Part shown: positions 9,085 through 16,984 of the stretch, piece by piece
How the letters are laid out: the number at the start of each line of letters is the position of its first letter
Position numbering within the stretch: position 1 is the stretch's first letter
DNA from: Spirochaetia bacterium
Lineage (GTDB): Bacteria; Spirochaetota; UBA4802; UBA5550
Reading direction: 5' to 3'
Length of the DNA: 64,000 nt
Assembly (NCBI GenBank): GCA_009885955.1
Contig: VFJS01000003.1
Location: 1 to 64,000, forward strand
Program-made: the position numbers and the translations under genes
Notes under the pieces: model-generated
Told to the model about the DNA's origin: nothing
Seen by the model: the letters and a program-made list of their open reading frames with translations, nothing else
Databases searched by the model: none

Positions 9085-9266
9085 TGCTCACGGATACACG
9101 CGGATATTCACGGATTGTGTATATTTTTTTAATAGGTTTATCAAAAATATTTTCAAAAAATTATTAACTAAAGTATTATGTACTATGTAAAATAGTTGAA
9201 TGAGTCCGCTGGAATTATATTCACATCTCATATTCATCTGTGTTTATCCGTGCAAATCCGTGAGCA
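9085..9266. repeat. Palindromic CGGAT/ATCCG intergenic element
   Basis: This lies within the gene-free stretch 9044-9627. The left end TGCTCACGGAT (9085-9095) is matched by ATCCGTGAGCA (9256-9266), with further CGGAT and ATCCG copies inside each end (GCGGATATTCACGGAT on the left, TTTATCCGTGCAAATCC on the right). The centre is AT-rich. It reads as a 182-bp element with degenerate terminal inverted repeats. A half copy occurs near 23266-23292. Confidence 0.55.
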
Positions 9267-9438
9267 AATTTCTTCTTCCTATCTTAGATAATTATAAAAT
9301 ACGTATTATATCTGATATGATTTTCGGCATATCTTCAATAAAAGTATATTTCAAATTTGCTATATTCAGAGTTCAATGAAAAATTGGCTGTTTTAAATGG
9401 GGATTGTCAATAAAAAAGCAGTATTTTGTATAGTATAA

Positions 9439-9467
9439 TTGACAAAACGCCTGTAATTTAGTATTAT
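9439..9467 (+). promoter_or_regulatory. Sigma-70 promoter for the HD-domain gene
   Basis: TTGACA (9439-9444), a 17-base spacer and TATTAT (9462-9467). This is five or six of six at both boxes with ideal spacing. It predicts a leader of about 150 bases before the gene at 9628. The leader contains no clear structure or reading frame. Confidence 0.7.
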
Positions 9468-9627
9468 ATCTTTCAGTTCAGTGAGGCTTGCGTATTGTAA
9501 TGAAACGGTCTCCCTGATGACACACATGTTTGGAACAGTCAGAATGAAACTCCCCATAGCCCCGTCTGATAGGGTGAAAATAAAAAAGGGGGGGAAAATA
9601 TGTTTTAAAAGTGCCATTAAGGATTGA

Positions 9628-10104
9628 ATGAAATATAACGCTCTGCTGGAGATGCAGAAACATCCCGAAATATTGGAAATAATGGAACACCATTCTTTCC
9701 TTTCCCTGAAAAATATCAGGCACCATGGACGGCTGAACTGCTACGGGCATACCGTATCTGTTGCTGAAAAATCGTACAGGCTGGCCAGGGTACTTAGGCA
9801 GAATCCTGTGCTTGCCGCAAGGGCCGCCCTGCTTCATGATCTTTATCTTTATGATTTGCGGACAGAAGGGCCCGGGTTTCATATTTTCAGACATCCGAAA
9901 ATATCCCTAGTCAACGCAAAAAAATATTTCAATGTAAGCAAGATAGAACATGATGCCATACTCCGCCACATGTTCCCGCTCACTCCCGTGCCGCCTCGCT
10001 ATGCCGTATCTATCATCGTATCGATAGTGGACAAGTATGCGGCCGTGCTTGACTATGCAAAGTGCATCAGGTTCATGTTTAAAAAACGTATAAAACACCG
10101 CTGA
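9628..10104 (+). CDS. HD-domain phosphohydrolase-like protein
   Basis: The 158-aa product has the metal-binding HD pattern: HGRLNCYGHTVSVAEKSY supplies the first His, AALLHDLYLYD the HD pair, and IVDKYAAVLDY the last Asp. Further histidines sit between them (FRHPKISL, HDAILRHMFP). HD proteins of this size hydrolyse phosphate esters or nucleotides; the substrate cannot be told from sequence. The start is supported by AAGGA four bases before the ATG and by the promoter at 9439. It is a single gene, convergent with the kinase at 10154. Confidence 0.75.
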   Translation: MKYNALLEMQKHPEILEIMEHHSFLSLKNIRHHGRLNCYGHTVSVAEKSYRLARVLRQNPVLAARAALLHDLYLYDLRTEGPGFHIFRHPKISLVNAKKYFNVSKIEHDAILRHMFPLTPVPPRYAVSIIVSIVDKYAAVLDYAKCIRFMFKKRIKHR

Positions 10105-10153
10105 ATCAGGAACCGGCCACCGCCTTCACCCGGAAGTCCGGTCTGCAGGTAAT

Positions 10154-11779
10154 TTAATTCCCTTGCTGCGATTTTAATATTTTTTCATACAATAATTTTT
10201 TATCAACAGGTTTTGATATATAATCATTGAATCCAAGATCGAGGAATTTTTTTTCGTCGCCAATCATGGCATGGGCCGTAAGGGCGATGACAGCCAGGTT
10301 TTTTAATTCCCGATCATTTCTGATGGCCTTAATGGTTTCTATGCCGTCCATCACGGGCATCTGTATATCCAGGAGCAGAACATGATATTCTTTATTTTTC
10401 AGCATCTCAAGCGCAATCTCTCCGTTCGCAGCGGCATCATGTTCAAAATTCAATTTTTTCAGGTAAGTTTTAATAAGCTTAAGGTTCACTGCATTGTCCT
10501 CTGCCACAAGGATTGTTATATCCTTCCGGATATCCCCGGGCAGATTATATATTACTTCAGCACCGGTACTCTTCTGGCCATCACTTCTTTCAATTCTGCT
10601 GCTTCCGCCAACAGCCATGGGTATCCTAATGGTAAATGACGAGCCTTTCCCAGGTTGGCTTTTAACTGAAATGCCCCCGCCCATGAGGTCAAGCAGTTTC
10701 CTGCTGATTGACAGCCCCAGGCCGGTGCCGCCGTATACCGAGGAGATAGTGTCTTCGGCCTGCCTGAAGGGGGCGAAAATAATATCCAGCTTGTCAGCAC
10801 CTATGCCAATGCCTGTATCAATGACCTCAATAATGACATCGCTCCCCGCTGAAGCACAGGCGATGGTGATTCCCCCTTTTTTTGTAAATTTTATTGAATT
10901 CCCAACGATATTTATCAGGACCTGCCGTATATTTCTCTGGTCGCCATACATGTTTTCAGGAATTGAATCTTCAATTATCACACTGAACGACAGGTTCTTT
11001 TTTTCCATAGACGGGGTGAAAATATTTTTTATGGATTCAATTGTTTCTCTGAATGAGAACAGTGTTTTATTCAATTCATATTTGCCGGCTTCAATCTTTG
11101 AAAGATCCAGGATATCATTGATCAGGTCCAGGAGAAGGTTCCCTGAGCTTTTTATAATCTCCAGGTATTCCGCCTTCTGCGGATCGGTTTCATCTTCAAG
11201 GAGGATGTCGGTAAACCCGACAATCGCGTTCATGGGAGTCCGTATTTCGTGGCTCGTGCTGGCGAGAAAATGGCTTTTCAGGGCATTGGCTTTATCAGCC
11301 TCATCCCTGGCCTTCCTGAAGCCTTCCTCCGCTTTTTTCAAATCTGTAATGTCTGTTAATATTCCGGCGATTGCAACAGGGTGCCCGATCCTGTTTCTTA
11401 TAAGAACGGTTATGCAGAGTGTCGGAACCGTAACTCCGTCCTTTCTCAGGAATTCAAGCTCTCCGTTCCAGATCCCTTTTTTCATCAATTCATCGTAGGC
11501 AATGATTCTTTTTTTCTGTTCTTCCTGGGGATATTTTTCCTTATACCCTTTTGAATTCAGTTCATCTTTGGAATATCCGCGCAGGTTCTCATAGCTTTTA
11601 TTTATGTAAATGTATTCCCCGTCAATATTTGTGACTGCTATGGATTCTGCTGTCTGCTCAATAATCGCGCTGTACAGGGTCATTTCGGATAATGATTCAT
11701 CCAAGTCACTGATTTTCCCGTTCAGGATTCTGATCTCCTCAACAAGTTCCGTCCTGGACATTTTATTGACATCGGCCAT
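10154..11779 (-). CDS. Hybrid histidine kinase (PAS-HisKA-ATPase-receiver)
   Basis: A 541-aa cytoplasmic kinase with no membrane segment. A short N-terminal coiled coil leads to a PAS domain (about 30-150). HisKA carries H177 in the classic FLASTSHEIRTPMNAIVGF. The ATPase domain has N, G1 (DTGIGIG) and G2 (GGTGLGLSI) boxes. A C-terminal receiver has the acceptor Asp near 471 (LLLDIQMPVMDG) and the ISKPVD lysine. It is probably read from the strong promoter at 11829-11857. No histidine phosphotransfer protein or DNA-binding regulator is next to it. Confidence 0.92.
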   Translation of the reverse strand: MADVNKMSRTELVEEIRILNGKISDLDESLSEMTLYSAIIEQTAESIAVTNIDGEYIYINKSYENLRGYSKDELNSKGYKEKYPQEEQKKRIIAYDELMKKGIWNGELEFLRKDGVTVPTLCITVLIRNRIGHPVAIAGILTDITDLKKAEEGFRKARDEADKANALKSHFLASTSHEIRTPMNAIVGFTDILLEDETDPQKAEYLEIIKSSGNLLLDLINDILDLSKIEAGKYELNKTLFSFRETIESIKNIFTPSMEKKNLSFSVIIEDSIPENMYGDQRNIRQVLINIVGNSIKFTKKGGITIACASAGSDVIIEVIDTGIGIGADKLDIIFAPFRQAEDTISSVYGGTGLGLSISRKLLDLMGGGISVKSQPGKGSSFTIRIPMAVGGSSRIERSDGQKSTGAEVIYNLPGDIRKDITILVAEDNAVNLKLIKTYLKKLNFEHDAAANGEIALEMLKNKEYHVLLLDIQMPVMDGIETIKAIRNDRELKNLAVIALTAHAMIGDEKKFLDLGFNDYISKPVDKKLLYEKILKSQQGN

Positions 11780-11828
11780 GGCGCCTGATTATCCTGTATC
11801 TTAATTTTTAAGATGTTTTTCCGGTATT

Positions 11829-11857
11829 ATTATACACGGGATAAATTTTTTTGTCAA
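11829..11857 (-). promoter_or_regulatory. Consensus sigma-70 promoter for the hybrid kinase
   Basis: On the minus strand TTGACA (11857-11852), exactly 17 bases, then TATAAT (11834-11829). Both hexamers are perfect consensus. Transcription would start near 11822, giving a leader of about 43 bases before the kinase ATG at 11779. Confidence 0.8.
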
Positions 11858-11998
11858 GGAATTTAATTCCCGGTATTTTTGCAGTACAAATTTATTGACA
11901 AAATATTTAATAACTGATGAAGGTATTTACAGGCAGATGAAAAAAGTTTATCAATATGAACATATCAAAAATTCTAATACAAAAAAGGATTAATCCCT

Positions 11999-12337
11999 AT
12001 GACTGATAAATACAACGAACTGTTGATGTCCCACCTGGATAAAATTATTACCAAATGGGGCCGGCTGGAGGAGAGGGGGCATGAAGAGGGGGCAAAGGTA
12101 AGGATGAGCTTTACCTATTTCTGCAATAACCATGATGACGCCGAGATGCTCAGGTCCCTTTTCATCACCGGAACCGATTTTGACGTGGAAATTATTAAGC
12201 GTAAGGAATTCTGGGCGCTTAACGGGAACACCCTGGATACCGATATTTCCCTTGAGATTCTGAAAGAGTGGGTGAAATGGATGATCGATGCCGGTCTTAA
12301 ATTCCAGTGCGTTTTTGACAGCTGGGATTTCATGTGA
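11999..12337 (+). CDS. Hypothetical small soluble protein, faintly RraB-like
   Basis: 112 aa, soluble, with AAGGA nine bases before the ATG. A central stretch reads V-MSFTYFCNNHDDAEMLRSLF, and the end reads GLKFQCVFDSWDFM. A fold of one or two alpha/beta units ending in a D-W motif recalls RraB-type regulators of RNase E, but the resemblance is weak and I would not name it so without a profile search. It is transcribed alone. Its stop overlaps the A-run of the terminator belonging to the opposing operon. Confidence 0.6.
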   Translation: MTDKYNELLMSHLDKIITKWGRLEERGHEEGAKVRMSFTYFCNNHDDAEMLRSLFITGTDFDVEIIKRKEFWALNGNTLDTDISLEILKEWVKWMIDAGLKFQCVFDSWDFM

Positions 12338-12364
12338 AAAAAAGCCAGCCGGTCTGGCTGGCTT
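12337..12364 (-). terminator. Rho-independent terminator of the sulfur operon
   Basis: A 9-bp stem AAGCCAGCC / GGCTGGCTT (12342-12350 with 12356-12364) with a GGTCT loop. Read on the minus strand, the stem is followed by a run of seven T. It lies 43 bases past the stop of the rhodanese lipoprotein gene, closing the leftward operon. Confidence 0.85.
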
Positions 12365-12406
12365 CTGATGTAACACCGGTTGACTTATTGTAAAAAGATC
12401 AGCCTG

Positions 12407-13873
12407 TCACGACTGCTTCAGCAGCATGTTTTTCCTAAAATTTTTAATCTGCTCCGGGGTGATTTTTAGTTTTTCACCTACGGTGATTCCATCACTCACA
12501 TCCCCGTCAACCGGGGCGGCTACATAGAATGCATTCAGCCCCTTTTCTGCGAGTATCCCTCTTGCCATTTCCGCCCTGGTCCCTGAGGAACAGATGAGGT
12601 AGTATTTTTTAGACTTGTCCAGGGAAGCAGCTTTCACCGGAAGGTCGCCGAGGGGTATGTTCACCGCGCCGACGAGGCTCATGGCCGGGGCGTCTTTTAT
12701 TTCGCCGGGCTCCCTCACATCTACCAATACTACTCCAACGGGGATAGAATCCTTGATCATTTCAAGGAAACTTTTAGCTGATACAAATCCCGGTGGATCC
12801 TTGTGAACATAGTTTATAGACGCCACGAGCTGGTTTTTTACAACCTGCCCGGATTTGGAGAAGTCAGCGAATCCGCCATTCAGGACAAGGACATTTTTAA
12901 ATCCCAACTTGCTGATTTCTTCTGCAAGGCCGAAGGCTTCTTTATTGTCTGCTGCATCACTGCCGTAAATGACGAAGGGAGCCCTGGCCATGTCTTCACC
13001 CCTGGGGAACTGGGATTTGAATTTAGCCAGGTCCTTTGCCTTGAACGCAATTGCGCCCGGGATGTGGCCATCTGCAGCCTTGTCCCTGATGTCGATAAGG
13101 ATCATCGGCATTTTATTTTCAATGTTCTTTGCTACAAAGCCGGCCGTGCTGAAGCCTGCATTCCCTTTTTTCTTCCAGTCCGGATATCCTTCATGATACA
13201 CCCTGATGTTTTTGTAGCCCTTCTGGCCCACAAGGTAAGCGCTGAGGGGCGAGAGTTTGCAGTGGAGCCCGCCGCAGTAAAATACCATGAGGGTCTCCTT
13301 GTTCTTCGGCAGCTTTTCCAGCCCTGTGCCGTCTTTTATTGACGGAAGGGGGATGTTTATCGCCCCCGGGATAAACCCGGTAACGAATACATCACCGGGC
13401 CTGTTGTCAATGATCATGAGGTCTTTGTTCTGATTGTATGCCCCGCCCATGAGTTTTTTCAGTTCTTCATTTCCGATTATCTGTTCGGCCGGAATTTTGA
13501 AGGGAGGAAGGATTCTGATTGTTGTTGCAATAACCGATGCTCCCTCTTTGACGGTAGCAATTGCGATGCAGGTGCCTTCCTTCTTCTTCAGATCGGCAAT
13601 CTCTTTAATCTTATCGTCCCAATCCCATACAGTTTTGTCAGAATAGCGGATGGAACTGCAGAGCTTGCCGCTTTTTACATTTATCATTTTTGATTTTTCC
13701 GATATCATGGAAAAGGGGCCTATGTATGTCCCGTCTACGGCAAGTTTTTCACTGCCGATGACGCAGTTTGCGTCATGGATTGGGTTGGGTCCCTGTGCTT
13801 TTTTTGCGCATGATACAAAAAGAAAAATACCCAGTGACAGAATCAAAGCAACAGCGATACTTTTTGTTTTCAT
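12407..13873 (-). CDS. Periplasmic lipoprotein with three rhodanese domains
   Basis: Last gene of the sulfur operon. A signal with a lipobox-like FVSC (Cys22) indicates a lipid-anchored envelope protein of 488 aa. After an N-terminal domain of about 100 residues come three rhodanese modules. The first (about 125-240) has an active-loop Cys in YCGGLHC. The second (about 245-345) has YGSDAADN, so no catalytic Cys. The third (about 365-475) has a full loop CSSGTRAE. Rhodaneses carry sulfane sulfur as a persulfide, so this protein could shuttle sulfur to or from the molybdoenzyme outside the inner membrane. The upstream spacing contains an intergenic repeat, so a separate promoter is possible. 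Confidence 0.85.
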   Translation of the reverse strand: MKTKSIAVALILSLGIFLFVSCAKKAQGPNPIHDANCVIGSEKLAVDGTYIGPFSMISEKSKMINVKSGKLCSSIRYSDKTVWDWDDKIKEIADLKKKEGTCIAIATVKEGASVIATTIRILPPFKIPAEQIIGNEELKKLMGGAYNQNKDLMIIDNRPGDVFVTGFIPGAINIPLPSIKDGTGLEKLPKNKETLMVFYCGGLHCKLSPLSAYLVGQKGYKNIRVYHEGYPDWKKKGNAGFSTAGFVAKNIENKMPMILIDIRDKAADGHIPGAIAFKAKDLAKFKSQFPRGEDMARAPFVIYGSDAADNKEAFGLAEEISKLGFKNVLVLNGGFADFSKSGQVVKNQLVASINYVHKDPPGFVSAKSFLEMIKDSIPVGVVLVDVREPGEIKDAPAMSLVGAVNIPLGDLPVKAASLDKSKKYYLICSSGTRAEMARGILAEKGLNAFYVAAPVDGDVSDGITVGEKLKITPEQIKNFRKNMLLKQS

Positions 13874-13970
13874 GGTACACTCCTTTTTAATTTTTATTGA
13901 GGGAGCCTCTATTAATCAATTCATCCGGTTCCCTTTATGATGCTAATATTTATTTTTTTTTATAAATCCG

Positions 13971-14166
13971 ATGCCCTCACCCGCGCTCTGCGCATTCGTC
14001 GAGCGCTTTTCGGACGTCCTGTCCGCGCTCGACACTAAGGCCTCCTGCCTGTCGCCTCTCCCGGTAGGGCGAGGGTTTCTTAAACAGAACAAGGTGCTTA
14101 AGCTCCTTGTTCTTGATTGCCAACCCCCTCTCCCTATTGCGGGAGAGGGGCCGGGGGTGAGGGCAT
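13971..14166. repeat. GCCCTCACCC element, complete copy A (196 bp)
   Basis: Terminal inverted repeats ATGCCCTCACCC (13971-13982) and GGGTGAGGGCAT (14155-14166). The interior holds further inverted repeats, including AGAACAAGG/CCTTGTTCT around 14086-14113 and CCCCTCTCCC/GGGAGAGGGG. There is no transposase. It behaves like a small non-autonomous mobile or structural element and splits the two rhodanese genes of one operon. Confidence 0.7.
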
Positions 14167-14199
14167 TTTTTATTAATTTATGCGGCAACATTGTTCCTG

Positions 14200-14835
14200 T
14201 CAGCAGCCGCCGACTTTCCCTTTTTTCCCTTTGGGAGGAGTTTTTTTAGATTCTTCACTACCGGCGCCGGAAACCTTTTTATCATTATCAAGCGATGATG
14301 TTTCAGCGCTTCCGCCGAAAAAGGATGCCATGGAACTGGCTGCACGGTACTTGAGTACTTCGTCATCGGAAACTCTCAGTGACATTTTAGGGTTTAATAT
14401 GCTTTCCACCCACCCGTTAAAACCTCCTGTCAGCACAACTACATCCTTCCCTGCAGACTTCAGCACCAGCCATGCCTGGTTTGCATGGCTGTCGCCGTTT
14501 GAATAGAGAACTATGGTTTTATCGTCAGAAAATTCTCTGTCTAATGTTTTCACGGTAAGGAGATCCGTAAGGGTGATATTTTTTGCAGTCTTTATTGAGC
14601 CCTTTTTAAAATCCTCGGCACTTCTGATGTCGATGAGCCGGTAATCGGACTTTCCTTCAATAATCCACCGGGAGAGCTTGTCCGATGATATGTGGTCTTC
14701 GTTGCCGGCTATGGCTTTTGCAAGCTCCTCGGGTTTGAAATTGTATCTGGGTGAACCGGTCCCTGACACCACAAGCATCATGACACCGGCAATGAGAGCT
14801 GCAAAAATTCCAATCTGTTTGTTTTCAAGTTTCAT
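14200..14835 (-). CDS. Exported rhodanese-like protein lacking the catalytic Cys
   Basis: The start at 14835 is fixed by AAAGGAG eight bases upstream; a longer frame has no such site. The 211-aa product has an N-terminal membrane anchor or signal (IGIFAALIAGVMMLVVSG) and one rhodanese domain (about 55-155). At the active loop it reads LYSNGDSHANQAW, with Ser where sulfurtransferases have Cys. It is therefore likely a sulfur-compound binder or redox partner, not a classical sulfurtransferase. The C-terminal tail is rich in Ser, Lys and Gly and ends VGGC, leaving one Cys at the tip. It follows the selenoprotein gene by 25 bases in the operon. Confidence 0.82.
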   Translation of the reverse strand: MKLENKQIGIFAALIAGVMMLVVSGTGSPRYNFKPEELAKAIAGNEDHISSDKLSRWIIEGKSDYRLIDIRSAEDFKKGSIKTAKNITLTDLLTVKTLDREFSDDKTIVLYSNGDSHANQAWLVLKSAGKDVVVLTGGFNGWVESILNPKMSLRVSDDEVLKYRAASSMASFFGGSAETSSLDNDKKVSGAGSEESKKTPPKGKKGKVGGC

Positions 14836-14860
14836 ACAATGACTCCTTTTCCTGTTGTTG

Positions 14861-15448
14861 TTATGCCTTTTCACCAAAACGTTTCTCAAGCAGCTCCGAG
14901 CCCCAGAACCCGCCCAGGGCAATGAGAATAACAATAAATCCCACTACGCCCATGGGCAGACCGAGCAGCTGGTCAAGGGTGAACCTCCCCATGTTTCCGC
15001 TGTTATAGAATGCATCGATGAGGGGCTCTATCTCCCCGAAGATAAATGCTCCGATAAAAAGACCTGCCAGGTAAAAAATAGAATCGATTTTTAATGTGGC
15101 CAGACCGACCACGCTGGTGCCGGGTCAATACCCGCCTATGACAAACCCCACTCCCATGATGAGGCCTCCTGCAAGCCCTGACCAGAGAAAGGTGGGGTTG
15201 ATGTACAGGTTCTCAAGGGCGATCCACCCGGTAGATCCCAGGAGTACAAGCCCGGTCATTGCTGTGATGATTGCCGTGAACATGACCTTGAATACCGTCA
15301 TGTCTCTGAAATAAAACTGGAGTGCGAGCTTTCTTGAATTTCCGAAACCTCCGCGCTCCAGGAAGAAGCCGAATCCAATTCCAATGATGATTGCGAACAG
15401 GAAATTAATCCCTTCGCCCCACTGATAGGTTACTGCAAGCGGTGCCAT
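14861..15448 (-). CDS. YeeE/YedE-family half-transporter with in-frame UGA (probable selenocysteine)
   Basis: YeeE/YedE (TsuA/PmpAB-type) membrane proteins import thiosulfate or related sulfur or selenium compounds through a path lined by conserved Cys. Residues 1-107 are encoded by 15448-15128. A TGA (15127-15125) follows, and the same frame continues for 87 residues to 14861. The join reads GFVIGGY-(UGA)-PGTSVVGLATLKID, so the UGA stands exactly on the family's invariant Cys of GYCPGTS. A hairpin matching a bacterial SECIS follows (separate entry). With UGA read as Sec, the protein is 195 aa with about five membrane segments, the right size for the second half-subunit. AGGAGG precedes the ATG. 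Without readthrough, neither piece is a sensible protein. Confidence 0.85.
15096..15112 (-). promoter_or_regulatory. Candidate bacterial SECIS hairpin
   Basis: On the mRNA, 12 bases after the UGA comes GUGGUC-GGUCU-GGCCAC, a 6-bp stem with a 5-base loop (15112-15107, 15106-15102, 15101-15096). As I recall, the E. coli fdhF element is also a 17-base hairpin with GGUCU in its loop, placed 11 bases after the UGA. Loop sequence, size and distance all agree. SelB would bind here to direct selenocysteine insertion. Confidence 0.75.
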
Positions 15449-15458
15449 TCACTACCTC

Positions 15459-15971
15459 CTAAATCCAAAGTCTTCGTACAAACCAGGCCATCATGTAGGC
15501 CCCTGCGAATATGGCGAGCATCGTGGCCCAGCTCCCCACTGCAAGCGTAGCGCCGCCCGTGAGGGCTACGCCGCTCGTGCAACCCCTGGCCAGACGCGCG
15601 CCGAACCCGAAGATGGAGCCGCCGAGAACGGCAAAAAACCAGCGCTGTTTTGCTGTGATCCGCGGCCCGTGGTTAATCTCCATTTTCATGCGCCCTGCCA
15701 GTACCCCTGATATCATCCCCCCGATTATCACCCCGATGATCTCAAATATGAGCCAGTTCTTGAGCGGGTTAATGGCCCCTCCGCCGTATTCCGCGAGATA
15801 GGGGTTCGCGTTTACATGTTCCGGTGAAACAAGTTTTGTGAAAAAAACAACAATGCTGTTAATTGCACCCGATGCCCCGAGCCCGCGCCCGGAAAGGTAA
15901 AATGCCGCGATGAGGACCAGGCCTAATCCAACACCTGCAAGATAGGGAGATGAATATTTTTTTTCTTCCAT
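15459..15971 (-). CDS. YeeE/YedE-family half-transporter, first subunit
   Basis: 170 aa from the ATG at 15971, chosen because AGGAG lies eight bases upstream; an earlier GTG would overlap that site. About four or five membrane segments (VGLGLVLIAAFYLSG, WLIFEIIGVIIGGMISG, FAVLGGSIFGFGARL, MLAIFAGAYMMAW). The conserved Cys motif of the first half, RLARGCTSGVALTGGA, is intact as Cys. It pairs with the downstream UGA-containing half, 10 bases away, to build one sulfur- or selenium-compound channel, as in two-gene PmpA/PmpB systems. Confidence 0.9.
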   Translation of the reverse strand: MEEKKYSSPYLAGVGLGLVLIAAFYLSGRGLGASGAINSIVVFFTKLVSPEHVNANPYLAEYGGGAINPLKNWLIFEIIGVIIGGMISGVLAGRMKMEINHGPRITAKQRWFFAVLGGSIFGFGARLARGCTSGVALTGGATLAVGSWATMLAIFAGAYMMAWFVRRLWI

Positions 15972-15992
15972 AACAATCACTCCTGATATTTA

Positions 15993-16976
15993 TTAATACT
16001 TGAGCCAGGCTGAAACCTGGCCTGCATCTACTATGATAAACCTGAGAAGAAATCCTCCGAAGAGCACAAACCCCGATGCAAGGAGGGCCGGAACGTGTTT
16101 TCCCTTCAGCTCAAGGAGTTCAAAGAAGGCCGGAATAAGGAGCGCTATTCCGAATATCCCCACCCAGAAAGCCGGGGTATATGCCCCGCCAAGTATGAGG
16201 TCTGCTGCCTCCATGTGCTGTCTCGATGAGGTCAGCATTCCTATGATAAACAGGATGACCATGAAGAGTTCAACCGCGATGAGCCCGAGGTCGACCTTCG
16301 TGAAAAAGGCCCGCTCCTTTTCAGTTTTTGCAAAGAGGATGATGAGGGCTGCCCCAGTTGATACCCCCGATACAAGGAATAGCGGGCCCAGGATTGCCGA
16401 ACTCCAGAAGGGGCGTGCGCCAAAGGAGCTCAAAAGAATTCCGGTATAAATCCCCAGGAGGACTCCCACAGGTATATTTGCCTTTGCAATGATCGATTTA
16501 TACTTTTCGGCAAAATCGAATATCCCCGCGACCCTGCCGGCATACGGCGCTAAACGCGAACTGCCGATCCAGGCCATGATTTTTCCATACTGCTTTGAAT
16601 AGCCCTTCCTGAAGGTGGAGGCAATGAGAAGGATAGAAAGCGGATATACCAGGAGGAGGATCCATGCGCCCCAGGACATTACCGAAGTTATTCTGAATGC
16701 TGTGTAAAAGCGCCACACATAGAGCTTGTGGCTGAGGTCGAGAAAAAGGGCTCCCATTCCCAGGGTGATGAGTACCGGGGCTGCAAGGATGATCATATTG
16801 GTGGATACGGGGTACTCCTCGTCCTTTCCCTTTAATACCATCCATGCAGCAATCACCATAACGCCGGCAGTGATGCCGCCTAAAAAAAGATAAACAGGCA
16901 CTTCCCATCCCCATATCTGAAAACTGGAGCGGGCAGCCTTGCCTGTGGTAATTAATATTTCGTTTAATTGATTCAT
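15993..16976 (-). CDS. NrfD/PsrC-family membrane subunit of molybdoenzyme complex
   Basis: Anchors a periplasmic reductase and exchanges electrons with the quinone pool. 327 aa with eight to nine hydrophobic segments. The N-terminus WGWEVPVYLFLGGITAGVMV is the family's characteristic first helix, and LDLSHKLYVWRFYTAF and SVMSWGAWILLL match conserved PsrC/NrfD stretches. It lies eight bases after the ferredoxin subunit in the operon, the standard order A-B-C. It carries no haem motif. Confidence 0.92.
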   Translation of the reverse strand: MNQLNEILITTGKAARSSFQIWGWEVPVYLFLGGITAGVMVIAAWMVLKGKDEEYPVSTNMIILAAPVLITLGMGALFLDLSHKLYVWRFYTAFRITSVMSWGAWILLLVYPLSILLIASTFRKGYSKQYGKIMAWIGSSRLAPYAGRVAGIFDFAEKYKSIIAKANIPVGVLLGIYTGILLSSFGARPFWSSAILGPLFLVSGVSTGAALIILFAKTEKERAFFTKVDLGLIAVELFMVILFIIGMLTSSRQHMEAADLILGGAYTPAFWVGIFGIALLIPAFFELLELKGKHVPALLASGFVLFGGFLLRFIIVDAGQVSAWLKY

Positions 16977-16984
16977 AGGATACC

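Noticed and set aside
9361-9440. A second promoter on the minus strand from the ATTGTCAA and TATAGTATAAT motifs
   Set aside because: On the minus strand the -10-like box comes before the -35-like box, so the order is wrong, and no gene starts there.
10494-11498. 334-aa reading frame antisense to the hybrid histidine kinase
   Set aside because: Low-complexity Ser/Pro/Ile-rich translation with no ribosome site. It lies wholly inside a well-supported kinase gene on the other strand.
13943-14191. 82-aa reading frame on the minus strand starting MLPHKLIKNALTPGPSP
   Set aside because: It is the conceptual translation of the GCCCTCACCC repeat. Such frames recur in unrelated genomes from the same repeat type and are not genes.
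14861-15448. Two separate small genes (83 and 107 aa) or a pseudogene split by a stop
   Set aside because: The two pieces are in one frame, join at the family's Cys codon, and the UGA is followed by a SECIS-like hairpin. A pseudogene would not keep both flanks intact. Selenocysteine is the simpler reading.
15972-15980. GTG start of the first YeeE/YedE gene
   Set aside because: It lies within the AGGAGTG ribosome site itself. The ATG at 15971 has the right spacing.
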